The translations under genes and the position numbers were made by a program. A DNA stretch of 33,260 nt from Paludibacteraceae bacterium. Lineage in GTDB: Bacteria > Bacteroidota > Bacteroidia > Bacteroidales > Paludibacteraceae. The notes beneath the pieces are model-generated. The model had not been told where the DNA came from, searched no databases, and saw nothing but the letters and a program-made list of their open reading frames with translations. The stretch is from positions 1 to 33,260 of the forward strand of contig JAFSTB010000018.1 of the NCBI GenBank assembly GCA_017450685.1. Reading direction: 5' to 3'. Of the stretch, positions 1 through 6,742 are shown piece after piece (position 1 is the stretch's first letter; every line of letters starts with the position of its first letter).

Positions 1-192
1 GATGCCCGCGCCAAATATCCCGATTGCAGTCTTGCCGACTTATACGACGAGGTAACGATGCCGCCCGAACTACGCAAAGCCCATCAGCAGAATGATATAG
101 CGGTTATGAAGGCGTATGGTTTTAAGATAGGCATGACCGAATCGGAATGTGTCGCAGAGTTGTTCAAAATGTATCAGCAATTAACAAAGTAG
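1..192 (+). CDS. C-terminal end of an MmeI-like (type IIL/YeeA-type) DNA methyltransferase-restriction protein, partial
   Basis: The window opens inside this gene; frame 1 runs to a TAG at 190-192, giving 63 residues. The visible piece contains the run LADLYDEVTMPPELRKAH followed by QQNDIAVMKAYGF, which matches my memory of the extreme C-terminus of large single-chain type II restriction-methyltransferases of the MmeI/YeeA group. Such proteins join an N-terminal nuclease, an adenine methyltransferase and a target-recognition domain; none of those is visible here. The family name therefore rests on the tail alone. The next gene, tRNA-Pro, is on the opposite strand, so this gene ends its transcription unit here. 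Confidence 0.7.
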   Translation, partial: DARAKYPDCSLADLYDEVTMPPELRKAHQQNDIAVMKAYGFKIGMTESECVAELFKMYQQLTK

Positions 193-275
193 CATTATGG
201 CAAAGATTAGAGAAAATCAAAAGGGCTGATTGAATGGCAAAATTCTTTTATTTTGCTGATATCCCTTAAAATAGT

Positions 276-307
276 AAATGAGAGTTTCGTGTTTGAAACT
301 CTCATTT
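276..307 (-). terminator. Hairpin terminator of tRNA-Pro(CGG)
   Basis: A perfect 13-bp inverted repeat (AAATGAGAGTTTC at 276-288, GAAACTCTCATTT at 295-307) encloses a six-base loop. It lies directly after the 3' end of the leftward tRNA and is followed on the minus strand by a T-rich run. It may also stop rightward reading from the methyltransferase gene. Confidence 0.7.
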
Positions 308-308
308 G

Positions 309-381
309 TCGAGAAGAGGCGACTCGAACGCCCGACCCCCACGTCCCGAACGTGGTGCGCTACCAACTGCGCTACTTCTCG
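309..381 (-). tRNA. tRNA-Pro, anticodon CGG
   Basis: Read on the minus strand this folds as a tRNA: a 7-bp acceptor stem (CGAGAAG with CTTCTCG), a D-arm of GCGC pairs, an anticodon stem CCACG/CGTGG around the loop TTCGGGA, and a T-arm with loop TTCGAGT. Bases 34-36 of the loop are CGG, which reads the proline codon CCG. The discriminator is A at 309 and no CCA is encoded. It decodes independently of the GGG-anticodon tRNA-Pro near 19.6 kb. Confidence 0.93.
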
Positions 382-396
382 AAGAAACAATGTTTA

Positions 397-478
397 TTTT
401 TTGCTTATCCGCTAGGGATATATAACTGCACTTTTTTGCTTATCCGCTGAGGATATCTTTTGTTATCCGCTAAGGATA
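397..478. repeat. Cluster of three small palindromic repeats
   Basis: Three copies of a 15-base stem-loop TATCC-N5-GGATA lie at 406-420, 441-455 and 464-478, with loops GCTAG, GCTGA and GCTAA. The first two are embedded in a longer near-identical unit that starts with six T and GCT (397-421 and 432-456); the third keeps a shortened version. They sit between the end of the AraC-type gene and the start of tRNA-Pro, both read leftward. Function is unknown; REP-like transcription end signals or protein sites are possible. Confidence 0.75.
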
Positions 479-499
479 TATCGTGATTTATCTGTTTTT

Positions 500-1348
500 T
501 TATCCGTTTTGGCGGTATTCTCTTGGTGTATAACCGGTGTGCGTCTTGAAAAAGCGATTGAAGAAAGCCACATTGTCGAACCCTAAAGCGAGGGCTATCT
601 CTTTGACTTGCAGGTTAGTAATCTTCAATTGTGCTTTAGCATCCATTAAGATGGCATCATTGATAATATCTCCGGCTGTTTTGTTGCTTATTCGTTTGAC
701 GGTGCTGCATAGGTGGGGTAGTGTGACGTGCAACACTTCAGCGTACTGCGACACGTGATGCCAACGTGAATAATTTTCCAGCACCAATCTGGTGTAGTCA
801 TAATACATCTGTGTACGTCTGTTTTGTGTGCGGATGATATATTCGTCCGACGATTTGACGTATGATGAATAGGTGACGTGCAGTAGTGAAAAGATAGGAA
901 TCATCTTTTCGCTATTAAGGGAGATAGGAGTGGTGTTGCTTGCTTTAATCATCAGCCTATACATATCTTCCATAACGGCAGCGTGTTCGTCATTCAGATG
1001 TGTGATAGGGTCGCGAAAGAGCAAGCTATCGAATGTTATCTTATCCGTAAAGTGGTTTTTTTCAAGGAACGCTGATGAGAAAATGACGTAAAGCACTAAG
1101 GCATCTTCGGAAAACTCGTGTATAAGAAGGAAACTATTAGGTTCTAAAAACAGGAAGTCACCTTTCTTAAAGTCGTATTTAGCGACGTTGATAGTTGCTT
1201 TTGCATTTCCTTGGATGATGAGGGCATACACACCGCACTTGATTTTGCAAGGGAAGCGACCGTATTCATTTAGCAGTTTGCCGGTGGCATCACCTACGAG
1301 AAAGTCCACCGGGCAATCAAGCAAAGGTATGTTCTTTTCCTTTTTCAT
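500..1348 (-). CDS. AraC-family transcriptional regulator
   Basis: This 282-residue protein has the AraC/XylS layout: an N-terminal ligand-binding or dimerisation part of roughly 170 residues, then a C-terminal pair of helix-turn-helix motifs from about residue 185. The end carries the family signature (KEIALALGFDNVAFFNRFFK, then HTGYTPREYR). The N-terminus has cupin-like beta-rich text (GDFLFLEPNSF). It would bind DNA and activate or repress genes in response to a small molecule; the ligand cannot be read from sequence. The neighbouring glycosyltransferase and glycosidase genes are possible targets by position only. The ATG at 1346-1348 is the only good start and lies 11 bases from a -7 promoter element, so the leader is very short. 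Confidence 0.93.
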   Translation of the reverse strand: MKKEKNIPLLDCPVDFLVGDATGKLLNEYGRFPCKIKCGVYALIIQGNAKATINVAKYDFKKGDFLFLEPNSFLLIHEFSEDALVLYVIFSSAFLEKNHFTDKITFDSLLFRDPITHLNDEHAAVMEDMYRLMIKASNTTPISLNSEKMIPIFSLLHVTYSSYVKSSDEYIIRTQNRRTQMYYDYTRLVLENYSRWHHVSQYAEVLHVTLPHLCSTVKRISNKTAGDIINDAILMDAKAQLKITNLQVKEIALALGFDNVAFFNRFFKTHTGYTPREYRQNG

Positions 1349-1359
1349 CTAAGCGGCTG

Positions 1360-1391
1360 CAAAGGTACGGGGTTTTGTTTAATTGTGCAAG
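1360..1391 (-). promoter_or_regulatory. Promoter of the AraC-type gene (-33/-7 type)
   Basis: On the minus strand TACCTTTG (1360-1367) matches the TAnnTTTG -7 element, with CTTG (1388-1391) 20 bases upstream in the -33 position. Transcription would start only a few bases before the ATG at 1348. Confidence 0.6.
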
Positions 1392-1405
1392 TAATTGAGC
1401 AAAGA

Positions 1406-2158
1406 TTATTTTCTTTTTAGCGGTTGTGCTTTGCGAATCAGGTAGTTAAAAGCGATTTTCAGGTGTGCTATCAGTGTTGCACAAAGTCCGAAATGCCGTT
1501 TCATAATAGTAAATCTCTCTTTCCATGCTTTTATCGGGTTTCGTTGGCTCAGTCCGTTGACTAAGAATCGGCAAAGAGGTTGTTGTACATATACTTGATG
1601 TCCGGCTTTTTCCACGGCTTGTATGACCCAGTCGTAGTCGGCAGCGATGTGGTAGTTGAGGTTGTAGGGTGTGGCGATAGAGCGTTTGATAAGGAAGGCT
1701 TGGTGGCACACCACTAAACCGTTTAGCAGGCTTTGTCGGGTAAGTTGTTCAGGTGGTGTCTTATGGTATTGACCTACCGATTCCCCTTTTTCGTTGGATG
1801 TGACGGCTTGTCCGTAGATGATGTCGGGTTTGGTTGTTGCAGCCTGTTCGAGCAGGGTGAGTGTGTTATTGCTGTATATCTCGTCGCCGGCATTGATAAA
1901 CCACAGATACTGTCCTTCAGCCTTTTGGATGGCTTTATTCATTGCGTCGTATAGTCCTTTGTCGGGTTCGCTGACGATATGCATACGTCCGTTGAAGGCA
2001 GGCTGATATTGTTGTGCAATGTTGATTGTTTGGTCGGTAGATGCGCCGTCAATAATCAGGTAGTTGTAGTTAAGGCACTGCTGATAGAGCACGCTTTTGA
2101 GTGTGCGTTCCAGCCATTGTGCGGCATTGAAGGTGACGGTGATGATGGTGAAAAGCAT
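1406..2158 (-). CDS. Family 2 glycosyltransferase (WcaA-like)
   Basis: A 250-residue cytoplasmic GT-A enzyme expected to transfer a sugar from a nucleotide-sugar to a glycan acceptor. The N-terminus ITVTFNAAQWLERTLKSV, the text YLIIDGASTDQT and SEPDKGLYDAMNKAI are typical of GT2 proteins related to colanic-acid transferases. The metal-binding acidic region is seen as WFINAGDE near residue 85. There is no membrane segment. Its start lies five bases after the stop of the LolA-like gene, so both are probably co-transcribed with the GH2 gene. Donor and acceptor are unknown. No capsule or O-antigen genes surround it, so a role in envelope or glycoprotein glycan assembly is inference. Confidence 0.9.
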   Translation of the reverse strand: MLFTIITVTFNAAQWLERTLKSVLYQQCLNYNYLIIDGASTDQTINIAQQYQPAFNGRMHIVSEPDKGLYDAMNKAIQKAEGQYLWFINAGDEIYSNNTLTLLEQAATTKPDIIYGQAVTSNEKGESVGQYHKTPPEQLTRQSLLNGLVVCHQAFLIKRSIATPYNLNYHIAADYDWVIQAVEKAGHQVYVQQPLCRFLVNGLSQRNPIKAWKERFTIMKRHFGLCATLIAHLKIAFNYLIRKAQPLKRK

Positions 2159-2163
2159 GTGGT

Positions 2164-2727
2164 TTAACGCAGATCGTTGATATAACTGTTCGGAAAATCC
2201 TGTTCAGAGAGTGAGAATGATATATGTGTGTTGGTGTAGGCTGGTGAGTGGAAGTGCAGTTGAGTGGTGGATTGTCGGTCGCGAACTTCAATAAAAGAGG
2301 GTGTGAGATGGTCGTTTTGCACTTTGAGTGTTATGCCTAAGATGTTGTTTGTGAGCGGTTCGGAAGTGTTTTTTGGTGAGAGTGTTATAATGGTCTCGTT
2401 GTTAGTGTTTCGTTCGTTGATATGGCATAAAGGTGCTATAGCTTGTGCGTAGAGCATAGGGTTGGTTTGTAGCAGTTCTTCTTGTGTGGGGTAGGATAGA
2501 GTCAGTTCGTCCACTTCTTCCTGGTACATATACAATGTTTTACCGTCGTATGCAGCGGTGACACCGGGCATGACGAGCATAAAACTGTCGTTACGCAGGA
2601 CGATAGTGCCGTTGTAGGATATCGGTTGTGCGTTGTTGGCAGCCACGGTCATTGTGAAGTCGGACTGTAAGATCTGAGTTGTCAGGGCGGCAAAAAGCGA
2701 CTGAAGGACGGATAAAAGGAGAGTCAT
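2164..2727 (-). CDS. LolA-like outer-membrane lipoprotein carrier protein
   Basis: A 187-residue protein with a short hydrophobic N-terminus (MTLLLSVLQSLFAAL) that may act as a signal peptide, followed by the alternating strands of the LolA fold (SDFTMTVAANNAQPISYNGTIVLRNDSFMLVMPGVTAAYDGKTLYMYQ). LolA proteins carry lipoproteins across the periplasm from the LolCDE complex to the outer membrane. In Bacteroidota such LolA-like proteins are common, but their exact role is less certain. It is six bases downstream of the lipoprotein GH2 gene and five upstream of a GT2 gene. I assign the fold with fair confidence and the transport role with less. Confidence 0.72.
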   Translation of the reverse strand: MTLLLSVLQSLFAALTTQILQSDFTMTVAANNAQPISYNGTIVLRNDSFMLVMPGVTAAYDGKTLYMYQEEVDELTLSYPTQEELLQTNPMLYAQAIAPLCHINERNTNNETIITLSPKNTSEPLTNNILGITLKVQNDHLTPSFIEVRDRQSTTQLHFHSPAYTNTHISFSLSEQDFPNSYINDLR

Positions 2728-2733
2728 ATAATG

Positions 2734-5235
2734 TTATGGAAGAGTGATAGTTGCGTTTTGCAGGTTATCGGCTGTGAAGGTGGCTGAGTGACCGCGTCGG
2801 ATGATGAAGGTGCATTGTCCGGCAAAGGCGGTCATTTGTGGTTGTGTGAAACTCATCAGACAGGTAGCATCACCGTTGGCAGTGGCTACAAAGCCGTCTG
2901 ATTGGCAGCGGATAAGGTTGTTGGCGTTGGGGCATATATTTCCGTAGGCATCCACAACGCTAAGTGTGATGTAGCATAACTCTTCGGGGTTTTCGTTTTT
3001 GTTTACCCATTGAGCCGTTATTTTGGCGGGTTCTCCGGCTGTCTGTCGTTTAGCGGAAGCCACCTTGTTACCGTTTTCGTCGTAAGCCACCACTTCTATT
3101 GTACCGGGTTCGTACGGAATGTCGAACCACATGAGTCGGTAGCGTGGCAGCAGTTCGGGTCGTGGTTTGGAGCCCCATTCAGGCACCTTAAAATCAGCCA
3201 CTTCCGGCATAGGGCTTACACCGTCGATATGTTTGCCTTGGAGCAGTTCGTCTGTCTCTTGAGGTGTGGCGTGTCGCAGTGTGCCATAACTCTTACCGTT
3301 GACAAAGAGTTCGGCGGCATAGTAGGAAGTGTAGCAGAAGACGGGAACGAGGTCACCTTCCTGCCAGTTCCAATGCGGCAGCAGGTGTAGAGTGGGTGAC
3401 TGAGTGTTCCATTGTGAGCGATAGAGGTAGTATCGGTCTTTGGGCAGTGAGGCGAGGTCGATGATGCCGAAGTAGGAACTGTGTGAAGGCCAAGCGTCGG
3501 TGTCGTAGGGTGACGGTTCGCCAAGGTAGTCGAAGCCGGTCCATACGAACTGACCGATAGTCCAAGGGTAGTCGTCCTGCAACTGAAAATCTTGTTCGGG
3601 CAGTCCTGACCAAGGGTTGTATTCCAAGTCGTATCCGCTGGATTGGTTGTCGTCGTAAAGGGCAAAGTCTTTGATGACAGCCGGTGTCTTATAAACGCCT
3701 CGTGAAGAGACTGTTGATGATGTTTCCGAACCGAGTATTATTTTTTGCGGCAGTGTGTTATATGCTTCTATGTATCTGCCAGTTCGATAGTTGAAACCCG
3801 GCAGTTCGACGGCAGCGGCGAAGCCGTTGCGTATGACTTGTTTGGCTTGGTCCATACCGTTAGTGACAGGTCGTGTGGGGTCTAAACGGTGGAAGAGGTC
3901 TTGCAGTTGCGTTACCCATTTGATACCGTCGGGTTTGACTTGGTTCCACACCTCATTGCCGCTTGACCACATCACGACGCAGGCGTTGTTGCGATAGTGC
4001 TTGACCATATTGGTAACGTCTTTTTGCCACCATTGCGGAAACTCTTTGTGGTAGTCGTTGTCAGTCTTGCCGTGGTTCCAGATATCGAACGGTTCGATCA
4101 TCATCATCATTCCCATCTCGTCGCACAGTTCAACAAGTTCGGGTGCCGGCATATTATGGCTGGTGCGAATAGCATCGCAGCCCATATCTTGGAGCAGATG
4201 AATCTGATGTCGAAGTGCATCTTTATTGACAGCAGCGCCGAGCGGACCGAGGTCGTGGTGGTTGCATACGCCTTTGAACTTACGTGTTTTGCCGTTTAGT
4301 TGGAATCCGTTCTCAGGTGTATATGTGATGTTGCGAACGCCGAAGCGGGTTTTGACTTCGTCTATCACCCCCTTCGCACCTGATACGCGTGTACGTGCTA
4401 TATAGAGGTTGGGCGTTTCGGGTGACCATAGGGCAGGTTGTGTGATGGTGGCAGAGCCGTTAGTGCCATTGATGGTGGCTACCACTTGGTCTTGGTAGAG
4501 GATGTCGGTTGTCACTTGCACTCCTTCTGCTTCGGCTGTGGTCGGTTCAGTGGCGTTCTGCAACTCAACGTCTATCTCCACGGTGGCTTGTTGTGCATCG
4601 GCTTGTGGTGTACGCAGGCAGATGCCGAAGGTGGGAATATGAACCTTGTCGGTGCTTATCAGATGTACGTTACGGTACAGACCGGCACCGGGGTACCAAC
4701 GACTTTGTTGCGGTTTGTTTTCGAGATAGACATCTATGTCCACTGAATCGCCGTTGATTAGTTGTGGCAGCAGATAGCAGTCGAAGGTATTGTAGCCGTA
4801 TGGCCAATAGACCACCTCTTCTCCGTTGACGAACACGTCGGCGTGTGACATAGCGCCGTCAAAGACGAGAGTATGAAAGCGTGTGGTGTCGATGGCTATG
4901 CGTGTGTGGTAATGTCCGCGTCCCATCCATGGCAGTCCGCCGCTGCGACCTGTTTTCCATGTCGCCTCTTTCTCGCCGTTTTGAACAACAACCACTTTTT
5001 GCAGGTCGTTCTCGCGGTCAAAGGGTCCGCTTATTGCCCAATCGTGTGGGATTGTTACTTCTTGCCACCCTTCGTCGGTAGGTACGTTCATCTCTGTCTC
5101 TTTGGCAAACTGCCAATGAGTGAGCAACTGTTCTTGACGCGGAGAGGGGAGAGGTTGTTGTTGCTGTTGCCGACAAGAGTGGAGCGACAAGGCTAAGGGT
5201 ATTAGCACGTATAGCAATGAATGAGAGGCTTTCAT
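2734..5235 (-). CDS. GH2 glycoside hydrolase (beta-galactosidase-like), lipoprotein
   Basis: An 833-residue retaining glycosidase of family GH2. From the N-terminus: a signal peptide ending LSLHSC (Cys21 likely lipidated, making it a lipoprotein), a polyglutamine stretch, a jelly-roll sugar-binding domain (to about 200), an Ig-like domain (to about 310), the TIM barrel, and C-terminal Ig-like domains including DUF4982-like text (SYYAAELFVNGKSYG). The acid/base is Glu428 in SSGNE and the nucleophile is Glu504 in LGSETSS. Substrate is probably a beta-galactoside, but GH2 also includes mannosidases and glucuronidases. I chose the ATG at 5233-5235 because it starts the signal peptide; a longer frame from 5295 would overlap the peptidase gene. 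The downstream genes are LolA-like and GT2. Confidence 0.9.
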   Translation of the reverse strand: MKASHSLLYVLIPLALSLHSCRQQQQQPLPSPRQEQLLTHWQFAKETEMNVPTDEGWQEVTIPHDWAISGPFDRENDLQKVVVVQNGEKEATWKTGRSGGLPWMGRGHYHTRIAIDTTRFHTLVFDGAMSHADVFVNGEEVVYWPYGYNTFDCYLLPQLINGDSVDIDVYLENKPQQSRWYPGAGLYRNVHLISTDKVHIPTFGICLRTPQADAQQATVEIDVELQNATEPTTAEAEGVQVTTDILYQDQVVATINGTNGSATITQPALWSPETPNLYIARTRVSGAKGVIDEVKTRFGVRNITYTPENGFQLNGKTRKFKGVCNHHDLGPLGAAVNKDALRHQIHLLQDMGCDAIRTSHNMPAPELVELCDEMGMMMMIEPFDIWNHGKTDNDYHKEFPQWWQKDVTNMVKHYRNNACVVMWSSGNEVWNQVKPDGIKWVTQLQDLFHRLDPTRPVTNGMDQAKQVIRNGFAAAVELPGFNYRTGRYIEAYNTLPQKIILGSETSSTVSSRGVYKTPAVIKDFALYDDNQSSGYDLEYNPWSGLPEQDFQLQDDYPWTIGQFVWTGFDYLGEPSPYDTDAWPSHSSYFGIIDLASLPKDRYYLYRSQWNTQSPTLHLLPHWNWQEGDLVPVFCYTSYYAAELFVNGKSYGTLRHATPQETDELLQGKHIDGVSPMPEVADFKVPEWGSKPRPELLPRYRLMWFDIPYEPGTIEVVAYDENGNKVASAKRQTAGEPAKITAQWVNKNENPEELCYITLSVVDAYGNICPNANNLIRCQSDGFVATANGDATCLMSFTQPQMTAFAGQCTFIIRRGHSATFTADNLQNATITLP

Positions 5236-5264
5236 AAGGTGTTGAGGATGAGGGTCTGTGTTTG

Positions 5265-6647
5265 TTATTCTTCGGTGAGGAACATCGGATCCCACATAGG
5301 CAGTTTGACAGGTTTTTGTTTGAGCATATCTTGCAGTCGTTGCGGAACATATTTGGTTTCAGCCACGAGTCGGAACATATAGTTATGGAACCATTCGTCG
5401 GTCATGATAAGATGTCCTTTGTAGCCGTGTTTTTCGCCCCATGAGTTTTCCACCATCCATTTGACGGGTTTGTTGTCTTGCAGGTCCACTGCGACGAGTG
5501 CCATAGCGTGACTGCTGCCGGAGGCGTGTGTGAGTACACGTTGGCGTTTATCCATATTGAACTCAATGCCGAGCAGTGCGCCGTAGTCGTAGTTATCCAT
5601 AGCGAGGTATCCTCGTTCGCTGTCCAACTCTTTACCTACGTCGCAACCTATGTACATAGCGCTGCTGTCTTTGAGCGATTCGATAGCCACGGCTTGCATA
5701 TCCTCAATAGGAACGTTGAGATAGAGCCAGTTATGCCCTTCGTAGGTATGACGGTCCATATCCACTTCATACACTTTATAGTACTCGCGTGAAGGGTCAT
5801 TCATCATCATAACGTAGTCGTTAGTGGTGCTTTTCGGGGTATATTTCTCGGCGAACTGAAGTGGTGTATATGTTTCGGTGGAGAGGACTGAGTCTTTGCT
5901 ATTGCGTTCTGACCAAGTGAAGGTCTGCGGTGGTGTACCGAGCGTGAGGCATAGGATACGATAGACCGTTTTGAGTTGTTCTTCTTTGCGTGCTATACGT
6001 TCAGTGTCAGAGCCTTTCATCTCTCGCAACTCCAGTCCGTATTCGCGTAGGAGTTTGACGAGCACCATATTCATACGTGCTGTGTTGTTGGCTGAATATG
6101 TCTCGTGCATCACTTCGCTTGGTACGAGTCCGTATTTATTGACGAGGTCAGCCACACCGGTGAAGGTACCGCCGTCGCCGAGTGGTCCGCCGAAGAGGCT
6201 GCTCACTTTTCTGTCGTCCATTGGCAGTTTGCGTGTGTCGATAACTGTTTGCAGGAAGAGGTTGCTTTTCTCCAGTTGGTCGTAGAAGAAGAGGTATGAC
6301 TGTGAGAACTGAAACTCAGCCAAGTCGGGGTGTGTGCGTCGCATTTCGGCACGCAGTATGTTCAGTCCGCAAAAAAGCCAGCAGCGTCCTGACTGTTTTT
6401 GGTCGGTTATGCCTTTTTGTGGCACGCGATAGGTGAAGTGTGTGTCGAAATGTCCGTTCAGTTGGTCTTGGTTGAAGACAAGATTACGCATATCGGTCTT
6501 CCCTATGGCATTACGAACGGCTATATCCTGTTGTGTGGGTTGATAACTGTCGCGGAGATTATTCATCAACTCCGGTGTTATGGACTGTGCCATCATATAG
6601 CCCACGCACATAGTGGCTACGGCAAGATTGAAGATACGTGCTTTCAT
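5265..6647 (-). CDS. Peptidase C1B aminopeptidase (bleomycin hydrolase/PepC family), exported
   Basis: A 460-residue papain-fold cysteine aminopeptidase. The first 20 residues form a signal peptide ending at MMAQS, unlike the cytosolic PepC of lactic acid bacteria. The catalytic residues are visible in their family contexts: Cys89 in QSGRCW, His380 in SSHAM and Asn401 in VENSWGEKHGYKG. Length is near the usual 440-480. It would trim N-terminal residues from peptides in the periplasm, or outside if released. It precedes the GH2 gene by 29 bases on the same strand and follows leuS after 95 bases, so it may open the peptidase-GH2-LolA-GT2 transcript. I see no convincing -7 element directly upstream. 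Confidence 0.92.
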   Translation of the reverse strand: MKARIFNLAVATMCVGYMMAQSITPELMNNLRDSYQPTQQDIAVRNAIGKTDMRNLVFNQDQLNGHFDTHFTYRVPQKGITDQKQSGRCWLFCGLNILRAEMRRTHPDLAEFQFSQSYLFFYDQLEKSNLFLQTVIDTRKLPMDDRKVSSLFGGPLGDGGTFTGVADLVNKYGLVPSEVMHETYSANNTARMNMVLVKLLREYGLELREMKGSDTERIARKEEQLKTVYRILCLTLGTPPQTFTWSERNSKDSVLSTETYTPLQFAEKYTPKSTTNDYVMMMNDPSREYYKVYEVDMDRHTYEGHNWLYLNVPIEDMQAVAIESLKDSSAMYIGCDVGKELDSERGYLAMDNYDYGALLGIEFNMDKRQRVLTHASGSSHAMALVAVDLQDNKPVKWMVENSWGEKHGYKGHLIMTDEWFHNYMFRLVAETKYVPQRLQDMLKQKPVKLPMWDPMFLTEE

Positions 6648-6742
6648 ACGGCAACGGTTTGATTATTTCGTTTTAATATGTTTATCAGCAAATGTTTATG
6701 CTTAAAATAAATCTTATTTTTCAGGGTTGATAAATACCTTAT

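Noticed and set aside
197-229. Ten-codon frame (MAKIRENQKG) just after the restriction gene
   Set aside because: Too short to support as a gene and no repeat or promoter marks it.
253-450. Plus-strand 65-codon reading frame
   Set aside because: It runs antisense across the tRNA-Pro and its terminator and has no recognisable protein text.
5236-5295. Longer GH2 start at 5295
   Set aside because: It would put 20 non-conserved residues before a clear lipoprotein signal peptide and overlap the upstream peptidase gene.
6704-6720. AT-only palindrome AAAATAA-ATC-TTATTTT after leuS
   Set aside because: Without G-C pairs the stem is too weak to call a terminator with confidence.
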